Shown in pieces: positions 49,317-58,013 of a DNA stretch of 64,000 bases. The stretch spans positions 1-64,000 of the forward strand of contig NZ_FZOI01000007.1 in NCBI RefSeq assembly GCF_900188385.1. The letters are read 5' to 3'. This stretch comes from Azospirillum sp. RU38E. GTDB lineage: Bacteria > Pseudomonadota > Alphaproteobacteria > Azospirillales > Azospirillaceae. The notes under the pieces are model-generated. The model ran no database searches. It had not been told where the DNA came from and saw only the letters and a list, made by a program, of their open reading frames with translations. Positions within the stretch are counted from its first letter, which is position 1. The number at the start of each line of letters is the position of its first letter. The position numbers were made by a program, and so were the translations under genes.

Positions 49317-50303
49317 TCAGCCGCCGCGCTGCCAGACCTTGCTGATCAGGAAATTCTTAGCCAGGAACTGATAGGTACGCTTCAGGCGGTTTTCGGTTTC
49401 GGCATCCCGTTCCGGATCATGACCGTTCCACATGTCGATCATCTCATCCCACAGCATCAGCAGGGTGTGCAGATCGTCGCGCATGTGGCGGATGAAGGTG
49501 ACCTGGGCATCAAAGGTGCTGAGCATGGCCATCACCTCGGCGGTCTGGCCGTCCACCTGATTGAACAGATCGTCAAAATGCCCCAGCGGCTGTTTGGCCA
49601 GGGCGACCATGCGAGCAATGTCATTGGCCAGTTGCTGGTCGCTGCGGAAAATCCGCTTCGACTGGGCCAGCTTGACCATCATTTTCTGGATATGGCCGTA
49701 ACGTTCGCGCAATGCCTCGATATAGGACATTTCGCGGGCCAGGTTATCCACCTTGTCGACGATTTCCTGCTTGCGCTCCTCAGGAATGCCGAACTGTTTG
49801 GCCAGCTTGCTGAAGGCTTCCTGCACGCGGACCTTGGTCTGGGGGTCTTCAACGATCTTTTCCAGCTCGTAAGGATCGTTGACCATCTCCTCCTTGCCGC
49901 TGATCCAGGAGACGAGCTGCAAAGTCAACCGGCCGCGGGCAATGGTCAGATGGCGTTCTTCCACCCGCCATGACGCGGTGCCATCCAGCAGTTCACGGGG
50001 GATGCTGTCGCCGGGCCGGATCTCTTTGACATATTTCAGCCCCTTCTCGACCACGCCCAACAGGCGCGCATCCTCGCTCCGGTCGTCGATATAGAAGGAT
50101 TCGCGCAATGTGCGAAATGGGATCTTGCCCCAGACGTCGCCCAGATGCACAGCGAACACCGGCTCGCTATGTTCATGCAGGGAGAAATAGCCGCCGGGAA
50201 GGGAGAAGACCTTGCTTTGAAACAGGAAATGGGTACTGGTGCTCGGCTCCTCCCCAGCTCCCCCTGTTGCCCTTCCTGTGGCCGCCAATTCCCGTTCAGA
50301 CAC
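49317..50303 (-). CDS. Conserved helical protein of unknown function next to the EAL-like gene
   Basis: About 328 residues if GTG 50303 is the start; the frame is open to GTG 50369 and no ATG precedes residue 188, so the start is unsure. The first half looks like beta structure (FLFQSKVFSLPGGYFSLHEH, VFAVHLGDVWGKIPFR, LTIARGRLTLQLVSWI); the second half is long charged helices, probably coiled coil (RERYGHIQKMMVKLAQ, RHMRDDLHTLLMLWDEMIDMW). No signal peptide or membrane helix. It follows the degenerate EAL gene on the same strand after 224 bp, so the two may work together. I do not recognise the family. Confidence 0.65.
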   Translation of the reverse strand: MSERELAATGRATGGAGEEPSTSTHFLFQSKVFSLPGGYFSLHEHSEPVFAVHLGDVWGKIPFRTLRESFYIDDRSEDARLLGVVEKGLKYVKEIRPGDSIPRELLDGTASWRVEERHLTIARGRLTLQLVSWISGKEEMVNDPYELEKIVEDPQTKVRVQEAFSKLAKQFGIPEERKQEIVDKVDNLAREMSYIEALRERYGHIQKMMVKLAQSKRIFRSDQQLANDIARMVALAKQPLGHFDDLFNQVDGQTAEVMAMLSTFDAQVTFIRHMRDDLHTLLMLWDEMIDMWNGHDPERDAETENRLKRTYQFLAKNFLISKVWQRGG

Positions 50304-50527
50304 TGACCATTGCCGGATTTCCCCGGTCCCTACTGCTTGGCAACAATGGCACCATAGCAGAAGCAGCACCGGGTTCGCAGTAGTCCTTTATGTCCTTAAG
50401 GATGAACCGTCCCGATAGGGGGCAATATTCCTGGGTGCCAAGGAGAAACCCCAAGGCACAGCCTGTGGCCCCGGATCAGATGACTGCAATTATCATGGGG
50501 TGATGGATGGCGGCGGTCAGCCCCGCC

Positions 50528-51814
50528 TCAATCATTCATCATTTTGGCGCTCTTGATCGCGTCGCGGATCAGCACGCCTTTGCGCAGGATATTATCGACA
50601 ATCCGGCCCTGCACCAGATCAATGCCGGCCTTTTCCGCAAACATCAGGCCCGAAACGCTGCCGCAGCGGGCCAGGATAAAGCGGCAATTGCTTTGCCCCC
50701 GGATCTTGTCGGCGAACACTTCATATTCATGGTCCGACATCGCTTCCATTTCGTCGGTCCAGAAGATTTTGGCATAGTCACAGGCCATATATTCCAGGTC
50801 CATATGGGTGACCCAGAAATCATTCAGCCCGTCGATACAGATCTGGTAGCCCTTGGCGGTGGCGAAATCCACCACCTCCTTATAGGTGTCGATATTCTCC
50901 ACCAGATCGGCCTTGTTGATTTCCAGCACGACATTGCCGCGCAGGTCGGCCGTCAGCTTTTCGTCGAACTTCACGAAAGGCGCCGACATGATGGTGGAGA
51001 GATTGAGATTGAGGCCGATGCGGCGGCCGCGCAGGAAATCCACCCCGTAATTCAGGGCCTTCAGGACCGAATTGTCCAGATTGGCCGTGAAATAGCTGAA
51101 CAGCCATTTATTGGCGGTGATGTCATATTGCGGCGACAGGCGCTCTTCCAGCGCCTTGATGGCGATATACAGCTCAAAATATTCGTAATGATTGCTGTCT
51201 GTGGCCTGGATATTCACCACCGGCTGGTTCAGCATGAAAGGTGAAAGATCGAACATCTGGACGGCGCGTTCGATCTTGCCCAGTTCCTCCAGCGTGATCG
51301 GCGGCTTGGTTTCCGTCTGCGCGGTGGCGGGGTCATTCTCCCGCGCCAGCCCTTCAATGAAGCGGATCACATTCACGAAGTTCAGCGACAACTCCATGAT
51401 GGAGTAGAGGCTGTCCTCCCCATAAGGATTGCGCTTCATCATGCTGGTGCGCGAGAGCATCAGCTTTTCGATCTTCGAACAGACGTCGGAGATCAGGGAG
51501 AATTTGATGCCCTTGTACAGCACAATGACATCATCATTCGACAGGCTGAACACCTGCAGATAGGCCGACTGGTCGGCCGTTTCCTGCATCGCCCGTTTGA
51601 TGGAGATGATGTCAAGCTGGCTCTTATCCTTCAGCAGCGACATGTGCAGATGGATCAGGCGCAGGCCTTGTACTTCCCGCTTGGCCGATTGCAGCAGGGT
51701 CAGCAGCTTCTGGTCATCATATTCGGGCCGGTCCGGCATCGCGTTCGCAGACGAACGCTCGCCAGGCTTTACCCTGACCCAGTCGCGTTTCGGTGCATTC
51801 GGCTGCCGATTCAT
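50528..51814 (-). CDS. Degenerate EAL-domain protein
   Basis: 428 residues. An N-terminal part of about 170 residues (VFSLSNDDVIVLYKG, a GGDEF-like or PAS-like fold) is followed by an EAL-type barrel (about 175-420): VNIQATDSNHYEYFELYIA, RRIGLNLNLSTIMSA, GNVVLEINKADLVENIDTY, GYQICIDGLNDFW, YAKIFW and GIDLVQGRIVDNI. The EAL triad itself, the second Asp of DDFG and the usual Q-G-Y end are altered, so phosphodiesterase activity is unlikely; a role in binding cyclic-di-GMP or a partner is inference. Confidence 0.75.
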   Translation of the reverse strand: MNRQPNAPKRDWVRVKPGERSSANAMPDRPEYDDQKLLTLLQSAKREVQGLRLIHLHMSLLKDKSQLDIISIKRAMQETADQSAYLQVFSLSNDDVIVLYKGIKFSLISDVCSKIEKLMLSRTSMMKRNPYGEDSLYSIMELSLNFVNVIRFIEGLARENDPATAQTETKPPITLEELGKIERAVQMFDLSPFMLNQPVVNIQATDSNHYEYFELYIAIKALEERLSPQYDITANKWLFSYFTANLDNSVLKALNYGVDFLRGRRIGLNLNLSTIMSAPFVKFDEKLTADLRGNVVLEINKADLVENIDTYKEVVDFATAKGYQICIDGLNDFWVTHMDLEYMACDYAKIFWTDEMEAMSDHEYEVFADKIRGQSNCRFILARCGSVSGLMFAEKAGIDLVQGRIVDNILRKGVLIRDAIKSAKMMND

Positions 51815-52062
51815 AAAACCGCCTTACGCCCTTTTCAGGCCGCCCGCACCGGCCACCATGACCGGCACTTCCCTGTCGCCCCGGCATATCCGCGTATCAT
51901 ACGGTTAAATTGCCGTTAGCAGTGAACTATACAAAATTTTAGCTTTATCCAATACAACGAAATTCGATCTGCAATGCGATCATCGCAGATCGGCAACGGC
52001 GCGCAACCGATCTTCCGTATGGTTTATGATTGGATTTCTGGCCGTATATCGGCAGGGAGGGA

Positions 52063-52137
52063 TGGCTGGGGCGCCAGGATTCGAACCTGGGAATGGCGGT
52101 ACCAAAAACCGCTGCCTTACCGCTTGGCGACGCCCCA
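52063..52137 (-). tRNA. tRNA-Gln (anticodon UUG)
   Basis: On the reverse strand a full cloverleaf with encoded CCA: acceptor TGGGGCG/CGCCCCA, D arm GCC..GGT, anticodon stem GCGGT/ACCGC around the loop TTTTGGT (anticodon TTG, codon CAA), T arm with GGTTCGAATCC, discriminator G. 75 bases including CCA. Confidence 0.96.
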
Positions 52138-52380
52138 GCATCAGGGCCCGTTACCGGGCGGCGCGCACCATAGTCAAATTCATCTGCCGGTGCAACGGTA
52201 TAGAAACAGATTTTTTGCGCCCTGTTCGCCAGGGTGCCGTTTCGCGGCCGTGGCCTTGCCAAACTAGCAGGTTACGGCTTGATGACTATATGCTACCCAG
52301 CGCACCCTCGAACGGTTCGACGGTGTTTTAACCCGGCGCCGGGGTCCGATCCCCCCGCCGGGAAGAGAGGTTTTTGAAAG

Positions 52381-52905
52381 ATGAGCAGGAAACGTGAAGG
52401 CGGCAGCGCCGCCAAGGGCCCCACCCAGCGCCAGCTGCGCGTGGGCGAAGAACTGCGCCATGTGCTGGCCGACATTCTGCGCCGGGCGGATTTCCGCGAT
52501 CCCGCGCTGCTGGATATAAATGTCACGGTCACCGAGGTGCGGATCAGCCCCGACCTGAAGAACGCCACCGCGTTTGTCATTCCGCTGGGCGGTGGTCACC
52601 CGGACCTGATCCCGGCGCTGAACCGGGCCGCCCTGTTCCTGCGCGGCCAGATCGCCGGGGAGGTGCGGTTGCAGCATGTGCCGCGCCTGTCCTTCCAGGC
52701 CGACAGTTCCTTTGAATATGCCAGCAAGATCGACCGTCTGCTGCATGATCCGCACGTGGCACAGGATATCGTCCGCCACCTGGATGGCGAGGGCGTGCCG
52801 ATGGATGAGGCAGTGGAAGAGTTGCTGGAGGAGGAAGGCGACGAGGATGTTGCCGCCGGCTCCGACGCCCAGGATGTGAGCGGGCAGAAGAACCATGGCG
52901 CGTAA
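52381..52905 (+). CDS. rbfA: Ribosome-binding factor A
   Basis: 174 residues. The KH-like domain is seen as RQLRVGEELRHVLADILRR, VTVTEVRISPDLKNATAFVIPLGG and a basic/hydrophobic RLSFQADSSFEYASKIDRLL. The acidic C-terminal tail (EELLEEEGDEDV) is normal for alphaproteobacteria. It matures the 30S subunit (17S to 16S rRNA). It overlaps truB by 11 bases. Confidence 0.96.
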   Translation: MSRKREGGSAAKGPTQRQLRVGEELRHVLADILRRADFRDPALLDINVTVTEVRISPDLKNATAFVIPLGGGHPDLIPALNRAALFLRGQIAGEVRLQHVPRLSFQADSSFEYASKIDRLLHDPHVAQDIVRHLDGEGVPMDEAVEELLEEEGDEDVAAGSDAQDVSGQKNHGA

Positions 52906-53836
52906 GCGCAAGGGCGTTCCCCGCCATGGCTGGCTGGTGCTGGACAAGCCCGGCACCATGACCTCCACCCAGGCTATGGCCAAGGTGCGCTGGCTGCTGA
53001 AGGCGGAAAAGGCGGGCCATGGCGGCACGCTGGACCCGATCGCCACCGGCATCCTGCCCATCGCCTTTGGGGAGGCGACGAAGACCGTTCAATATGCCAT
53101 GGACGGGCACAAGACCTACCGATTCGTGATGAAATTCGGGGAGGCAACGGATACCGATGACCGTGCCGGCACGGTCATCGCCACCGCCCCCGGCCGCCCC
53201 ACGGATGCGGAGATTGAGGCGGTACTGCCCCGCTTCACCGGGCTGATCGCCCAAGTGCCCCCGCAATATTCCGCCATCAAGGTGGATGGCGAACGCGCCT
53301 ATGATCTGGCGCGCGAAGGGGAGGTGGTGGAGCTGGCTTCCCGCACCGTGCGGGTGGATCGCTATCAGTTGATCGGCCGCCCGTCTGCCGATGAGGTGGA
53401 ATTTGAGGTCGCCTGCGGCAAGGGCACCTATATGCGCAGCCTGGCGCGCGATCTGGCCGTGGCGCTGGGCACGGTCGGCCATATCACCGTGCTGCGCCGC
53501 CTGTCGGTGGGGCGTTTCACCCTGGAAAATGCGGTGACGCTGGAGGAGCTGGAGCAGATCGTCGCCGCTGGGGAACGTGACCCGGACGATCTGCTGCTGC
53601 CCATCGAAACAGCCTTGGACCAGCTGCCCGCCATCGACCTTTCCGCCACGGAGGCGCAGCGCCTGCGCCATGGCCAGGGCGTGCTGCTGCTGCGCCGGGG
53701 CGATCTGGAGCGGCTGGAAGCGGTGCGGGAAGGGGCGGCCGAAGGGGCCGCCCTGGCCACCGAAGCCGGCCGCCCGGTGGCCCTGGTCCGCCTGGACGGG
53801 GCGGAACTGAAGCCGGTGCGGGTGCTGCACGTTTAA
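52895..53836 (+). CDS. truB: tRNA pseudouridine(55) synthase
   Basis: 313 residues. Catalytic Asp in KAGHGGTLDPIATGILPIAFGEATK, then KTYRFVMKFGEATDTDDRAG, PPQYSAIKVDGERAYDLAREGE and CGKGTYMRSLARDLAVALG. It makes pseudouridine 55 in tRNA T arms. The usual next gene, rpsO, is not downstream; instead a gene-poor 0.8-kb region follows. Confidence 0.97.
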   Translation: MARKRKGVPRHGWLVLDKPGTMTSTQAMAKVRWLLKAEKAGHGGTLDPIATGILPIAFGEATKTVQYAMDGHKTYRFVMKFGEATDTDDRAGTVIATAPGRPTDAEIEAVLPRFTGLIAQVPPQYSAIKVDGERAYDLAREGEVVELASRTVRVDRYQLIGRPSADEVEFEVACGKGTYMRSLARDLAVALGTVGHITVLRRLSVGRFTLENAVTLEELEQIVAAGERDPDDLLLPIETALDQLPAIDLSATEAQRLRHGQGVLLLRRGDLERLEAVREGAAEGAALATEAGRPVALVRLDGAELKPVRVLHV

Positions 53837-53958
53837 GGGGAGATTTTTGAAAGCCGCTTCACTGCTTTTCTCGCCGGTGGGTGGGATCAGTTACATAGCG
53901 TACAGGTTGTCTACTGAGAGTCCGTTCAAGAACATCCGCTTCTTTTCCAACCCTTTAA

Positions 53959-54028
53959 CCGTCCTTCCCGCGAAGGCAAGAATCCATACAGCAGTGCGGG
54001 TTTTGGATTCCCCGTCTTCGCAGGAATG
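53959..54028. repeat. REP-like inverted repeat, decayed
   Basis: CGTCCTTCCCGCGAAGGCAAGAATCCA and the inverted TGGATTCCCCGTCTTCGCAGGAATGA flank about 18 bases. They match each other imperfectly and resemble the perfect palindrome at 9041-9067, a common proteobacterial intergenic repeat type. Confidence 0.65.
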
Positions 54029-54084
54029 ATGGTGGAGAAAGGGCAAGGTTTCGAAAAGTAGGTTAACTTTCCGGATAACAGTGT

Positions 54085-54121
54085 GACTGGGATGGTTTGT
54101 AGATCACGCACCATCCCAGTC
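54085..54121 (-). terminator. Hairpin terminator of the small peptide gene
   Basis: Perfect 12-bp stem GACTGGGATGGT/ACCATCCCAGTC with a 13-base loop, seven bases after the stop codon of the 39-residue frame. Confidence 0.7.
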
Positions 54122-54127
54122 TTGGTT

Positions 54128-54247
54128 TCACATCCATAGATGTTTCGCTATATCGTATAGCTTAAGCATCTGGAAGATCAGTGGGATGACGTAGTTAATA
54201 AGCAGCCGAATGCAACGCTTCAGCTGAACAAGAAATTTCTTGTCCAT
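54128..54247 (-). CDS. Candidate 39-residue cationic hydrophobic peptide
   Basis: Found by reading the reverse strand: AAAGGAG, six bases, then ATG 54247 and 39 codons to TGA. The peptide starts MDKKFLVQLKRCIRLL and continues with INYVIPLIFQMLKLY, ending DIAKHLWM. Residues 15-31 are a hydrophobic helix flanked by positive charges (about seven Lys/Arg against two Asp). A 12-bp terminator hairpin follows immediately and a 7-bp dyad lies 67 bases upstream, forming a compact unit. It resembles small membrane peptides, including type I toxins, but no homologue is recognised and translation is unproven. Confidence 0.5.
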   Translation of the reverse strand: MDKKFLVQLKRCIRLLINYVIPLIFQMLKLYDIAKHLWM

Positions 54248-54313
54248 TCCAAGCTCCTTTGGCGCTTTCGGCTATTAAAGCTGAAAACCGCAGCTAAGGT
54301 TCCGATTTTGGGA

Positions 54314-54333
54314 TTGAGGTGCATTTACCTCAA
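54314..54333. promoter_or_regulatory. Dyad upstream of the small peptide gene
   Basis: TTGAGGT-GCATTT-ACCTCAA, a perfect 7-bp inverted repeat with 6-base spacer, 67 bases upstream of the 39-residue frame; it could be an operator. Confidence 0.45.
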
Positions 54334-54526
54334 AGTACCAGCAGCCCGGATTTGCTTGGGGTTTAGCTGATAATGCATTTGCTTATGGCGGGCGATATTT
54401 TCCTGCCGCGTCGCTATCTTCAAGATAGAAAAGCGGAGGGCAAAGTTCAAGGGTTCTATTCATCGGGCGCGAAATTTTTTGCAACCAACGTCACGACTAT
54501 CAAAAAGAGTGGAACTGAACAAAGAA

Positions 54527-54554
54527 CACCCCGGTGGCGGCGGCCACCGGGGTG
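54527..54554 (-). terminator. Intrinsic terminator of the hemin-receptor operon
   Basis: Perfect 11-bp stem CACCCCGGTGG/CCACCGGGGTG, followed on the reverse strand by a T-rich TTCTTTGTTC. A second GC hairpin (about 54622-54666) lies closer to the DUF6607 stop. Confidence 0.8.
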
Positions 54555-54671
54555 AAGATTTTCCAGGTTGAGAGAGGCAAGAGATTGTCCAAGGCCCGGG
54601 ATTGGGCTTTGGATCATAGACGGACCGGGTGGGGCTGGGGGCTTCAGGTTCCACCCCCACCCGGTCCCGCG

Positions 54672-55688
54672 TCACCCCCGCGACGCGCCGGCCTTGGCCG
54701 GTCCCTTTGCCGTGGCATTGGCAATCAAGGCGCGTGCCTGTGCCACGGCGTCACTGCTGGCCGTCTTGCCGTCCTTCACGGCGTCGGCCAATTCCATCAA
54801 AGCCTTTCCGGTGGCAGAGCCATTCTCGGCCTCCTGCACCAGATGAATGCCGCCCTGGGCCGCCATCACCGCTTCCCAGCTCTTGCGCACGGCCGCCCAA
54901 TAGGTGGCCGTTTTGGCCATATAGCTGTCGGCGGCGGCGATATCGAAATCGGTGGAGGGGCGGTAGCTGTTCAGCACCACCTCATGCACGAAGGTGGCCG
55001 GTTTGCCGTCGCGGGTGCCGACCTTGGCATTGTCTTGCTCATGCACCCAACCGGCAGGCGTCAGGGCATGGCGGTTGATGCCGATATAATGGTCATAGGG
55101 CGGCTTGCGCACGGCATCGCGGCGGGCCAGCGGGCGGGCCGTCTCATCGCTGACCCAGCGGGTTTCCCCCCGGTCATAGGCCCAGCGGCCCACCCCGCCA
55201 TAACGCGGCGAATCGTCGGTTTGCCAGACGGTTTGTGACCAGGCGCCATTCCGGCTGGCGGCATCGACCGGCTTCACCACCCATTGGTCGGGCCCGCCAT
55301 AGACCAGCACGGTTTCCGGCTCATAGGTCCAGTCCTGGCGCCAGTGCTTGACGATATAGGGCTTGTCTTCCTCATCCTTGACCACCAGCAGGTGCTGCAG
55401 GCGGATGATGCGGCCGGTATCCTCAATCACCCGCACCGCCTCGAACCCACCGGACCGCTTGGCCTCCAGCGGCTCATAGCCGGGGACGAAGGCGGCGGTT
55501 TCCTGGAAATTGAAGGTGACGCGATAGGTGCCGGCCATGGCCAGAATGGCGGCGCGGTCGCGGTTGAAGGCGGTGCAATCCGGCTTGCCACAGGCGGCGC
55601 TGTCCTGCGCCAGGGCCGGGCCGGACGCCAGAGCCAGCAGGGTGCTGGTGGCGAGCGTGGCGGCGAACAGGGTACGGCGGTTCAGCAT
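54672..55688 (-). CDS. DUF6607-type exported protein
   Basis: 338 residues from ATG 55688 (AGGA seven bases upstream). A signal peptide ends at ALAQ. The body shows YRVTFNFQETAAFVPGYEP, KHWRQDWTYEPETVLVYGG, DDSPRYGGVGRWAYDRGETRW and GINRHALTPAGWVHEQDN, the pattern of the DUF6607 family that is found beside TonB-dependent haem receptors. Function is unknown; periplasmic location and gene context suggest a role in haem handling. It begins 17 bases after the receptor stop. Confidence 0.85.
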   Translation of the reverse strand: MLNRRTLFAATLATSTLLALASGPALAQDSAACGKPDCTAFNRDRAAILAMAGTYRVTFNFQETAAFVPGYEPLEAKRSGGFEAVRVIEDTGRIIRLQHLLVVKDEEDKPYIVKHWRQDWTYEPETVLVYGGPDQWVVKPVDAASRNGAWSQTVWQTDDSPRYGGVGRWAYDRGETRWVSDETARPLARRDAVRKPPYDHYIGINRHALTPAGWVHEQDNAKVGTRDGKPATFVHEVVLNSYRPSTDFDIAAADSYMAKTATYWAAVRKSWEAVMAAQGGIHLVQEAENGSATGKALMELADAVKDGKTASSDAVAQARALIANATAKGPAKAGASRG

Positions 55689-55705
55689 GATCTTTCCTCC
55701 CCCGC

Positions 55706-57886
55706 TCACAGTTTGACGGTCAGCGAGACGCTGGCATTGCGGCCCGGCTGGGTGTAGCTGTCCAGCACCTTGGACGTAGCGGCGACACCGCGCACATCGC
55801 TCCACCACCAATATTTCTTGTCGAACAGGTTGAAGATGCCAGCCCGCAGCGTGACATCTTCGCTGACATTCCAATGGGCCATCAGGTCCAGAATAACGAA
55901 ACTGTCCGGCGCGTAGAGGCTGGCATCGCTCATCCGGCCTCGGGATTTACTGGCGCTGTAGGTCGCTGACAGTTCCCCGCCGAACCGGTCATCTTGATCC
56001 TGCCAGGTCAGCCCGGCCACCAGCTTGAACGGGTCCACGCTGTCCAACGGGGTCTTCACGCCGCCTTCCTTCTCGTCCCCCTTGGTGTAGGAGGCGGCGG
56101 CGATCAGGCCGAATTCATCGGTGAGCGCCATCTGGCCCTTGGCTTCCAGCCCCTTGATCTCCACCCGCGCCAGATTGACATATTGATAGGTCGCCGGGTT
56201 GGCGGCGGTGAAATTGCCGGACACCATCGCCTGTTCAATGAAATTCTTGTACCAGCCGGAGAAGCCGGTGACATTGCCGCTCCAGCCCTCGCCCCGGAAG
56301 CGGAATCCCGCTTCCACGGTGCGGCTGGTTTCCGGCTTCAGGTCGGGGTTGGAGATGGAACGGTAATTCTGCACCGGGTTGGAAAAGCCGTTATTCACCT
56401 GCGACGGGGCCGGGGCCTTGAAGCCCTCGGCATAATTGGCATAGAGGCCGACCGACGGCGCGAACCAGTAGAGCGCGCTGATCTTCGGCGACAGCCGGTC
56501 ATCGCTCTGCCCTGATGCCGTGCTGGGGAACAGCCGGTCCTGCTTCGGGTCCAGCTTGTAATAATCATAGCGCAGCGCCGGGAACAGGGAGAGCGCGCCA
56601 TCCAGCAGGGTGACCTCATCCTGCACAAACAGGCCGGCCAGTTGGTAATCGGTGGTGGGGAAGGCGCGGGTGGGGAAGCTTTCCCCGGCCGGCGGCACCG
56701 TGCCGCTGCGCGTGCCCACCTGCTTGGTGAAGGAATAATCACCGCCATAGACCAGCAGATGCTCGATCCCATCGCCCTTCAGCCGGGTGCGGGCATCGAT
56801 ATTCACGCCGCTGACCTTATTGTCGAAATAATTGTCGCGGATGCGGTCGGCCAGCACGGTGCGATCTTCGCCCGAGAACTGGCGGGTCTTGCTGTTCTGG
56901 TGATAGGCGGTCCAGTGCAGCGCCTCCAACAACGCCAGATCGGCCTGATATTGATGGTCGAGGCTGATGCGGTTGCGCTTGGACGTGTCCTTGACCAGCA
57001 GACCGCTGACCGTGCTGGACCGCGCGGTCAGCACGTCGGCACTCATCTCCCGATCATCATATTCATAGGTCAGGCGCAGCTTGTGCGCGTCATTGGGCTG
57101 GAAGACGATCTTGCCCAGCACGGCATTGCTGCCAATGTCCTGCGGGTTGGGTTTGGTACGGTCGGCCGTGGCGCTGGCATTGCTGCCCTGGTTCTCCGTC
57201 TCTTTGGCATCGCGGCGGTTATAGGCCGCCATCACCGACCAAGCGCCACTGCTGGCGGCCACCACCATGCCCTTGGCCCAGCTTTCATCAGCGCTGGCAT
57301 AGCCGGCCTTGATCTGGCCGCCGAACCAATTGCCCGGTTTGATGAAATCGGACGGGTCTTTGGTGACGAAGCTGACCGCACCGGCCACGCCGTCGCTGCC
57401 ATAAAGTGCCGAGGCGGGACCGCGCAGGATTTCGACCGATTTCAGCAAATCCAGATCGACATAATCACCCCGTCCCACCGACTGGCCGCCAAAGGCAAAG
57501 GCGTCGGGCAGGCGGATGCCATCAGTCTGGATCAGCACCCGGTTGCCTTCCAGGCCACGGATGTTGAAGCCGCTATTGCCGTCACGCCCGGTATTGGCAC
57601 CGGCGGCGGTGAAACGGGCAGGGGCGGCCCGGACGGAAACGCCGGGCTCATAACGGATCAGATCCTTGATATCGTTGACCATCTGGTCGTCGATCCGCTT
57701 GGATTCGATCACGCTGACCGTGGCGGGCGCCTCCACCGTGGTCTTCGGCGTGCGGGTGGCGATCACCGTCAGCTCGCTGACCTGCGTTTCTGCCACCTGC
57801 TGTTCCGTCACCGGCACACCCTGGGCCATGGCCGTTCCAGCCATTGCCAGCATCACCAGGGGAAGTGCCGTCATACTCCGCCGCAT
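55706..57886 (-). CDS. TonB-dependent hemin/hemoglobin-type receptor
   Basis: 726 residues from ATG 57886 (AAGGTGG five bases upstream; GTG 57895 also open). Signal peptide to AMAQ, the TonB-box region (SELTVIATRTPKTTVEAPATV), a plug domain (IDDQMVNDIKDLIRYEPGVSVR, GFNIRGLEGNRVLIQTDGIRLP, VEILRGPASALYGSDGVAGAVSF) and a 22-strand barrel ending with KYWWWSDVRG and a C-terminal hydrophobic VSLTVKL. The plug blocks match haem/hemoglobin receptors (HmuR/HemR-like). Two Fur-like boxes precede it, and a DUF6607 gene follows. Confidence 0.93.
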   Translation of the reverse strand: MRRSMTALPLVMLAMAGTAMAQGVPVTEQQVAETQVSELTVIATRTPKTTVEAPATVSVIESKRIDDQMVNDIKDLIRYEPGVSVRAAPARFTAAGANTGRDGNSGFNIRGLEGNRVLIQTDGIRLPDAFAFGGQSVGRGDYVDLDLLKSVEILRGPASALYGSDGVAGAVSFVTKDPSDFIKPGNWFGGQIKAGYASADESWAKGMVVAASSGAWSVMAAYNRRDAKETENQGSNASATADRTKPNPQDIGSNAVLGKIVFQPNDAHKLRLTYEYDDREMSADVLTARSSTVSGLLVKDTSKRNRISLDHQYQADLALLEALHWTAYHQNSKTRQFSGEDRTVLADRIRDNYFDNKVSGVNIDARTRLKGDGIEHLLVYGGDYSFTKQVGTRSGTVPPAGESFPTRAFPTTDYQLAGLFVQDEVTLLDGALSLFPALRYDYYKLDPKQDRLFPSTASGQSDDRLSPKISALYWFAPSVGLYANYAEGFKAPAPSQVNNGFSNPVQNYRSISNPDLKPETSRTVEAGFRFRGEGWSGNVTGFSGWYKNFIEQAMVSGNFTAANPATYQYVNLARVEIKGLEAKGQMALTDEFGLIAAASYTKGDEKEGGVKTPLDSVDPFKLVAGLTWQDQDDRFGGELSATYSASKSRGRMSDASLYAPDSFVILDLMAHWNVSEDVTLRAGIFNLFDKKYWWWSDVRGVAATSKVLDSYTQPGRNASVSLTVKL

Positions 57887-57909
57887 CAGGGCCACCTTCT
57901 CGACATCTC

Positions 57910-57930
57910 AATTGCAAATCGTTCTCAATT
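57910..57930. promoter_or_regulatory. Fur-like box 2 (weaker)
   Basis: AATTGCAAATCGTTCTCAATT, an imperfect 7-1-7-type inverted repeat matching the Fur consensus at about ten of fourteen arm positions, 24 bases before the receptor start. Confidence 0.55.
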
Positions 57931-57949
57931 GGATAATGCGAGTGTGGGT

Positions 57950-57968
57950 GAGAATCAATATCATTTTC
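57950..57968. promoter_or_regulatory. Fur box 1 upstream of the hemin receptor
   Basis: The reverse strand reads GAAAATGATATTGATTCTC, which matches the 19-bp Fur consensus GATAATGATAATCATTATC at 15 positions. It lies 64 bases before the receptor start, so iron repression is likely. Confidence 0.8.
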
Positions 57969-58013
57969 AGGATTGGGGTGATTTTGTTGGGGGTATGGCT
58001 TGATCCCACCCTG

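Larger units (their letters stand above)
53837..54687. other. Gene-poor, lower-GC region after truB
   Basis: About 850 bp with no large gene, lower in GC than the rest. Contents: a decayed REP-like repeat (53959-54028), a hairpin terminator (54085-54121), a candidate 39-residue peptide gene on the reverse strand (54128-54247), a dyad (54314-54333) and the DUF6607 terminator (54527-54554). The rightward open frame at 54373-54555 has no ribosome binding site and is not supported. Confidence 0.6.

Noticed and set aside
54373-54555. Small rightward frame of 60 codons
   Set aside because: No ribosome binding site, and it runs into the terminator hairpin of the DUF6607 gene.
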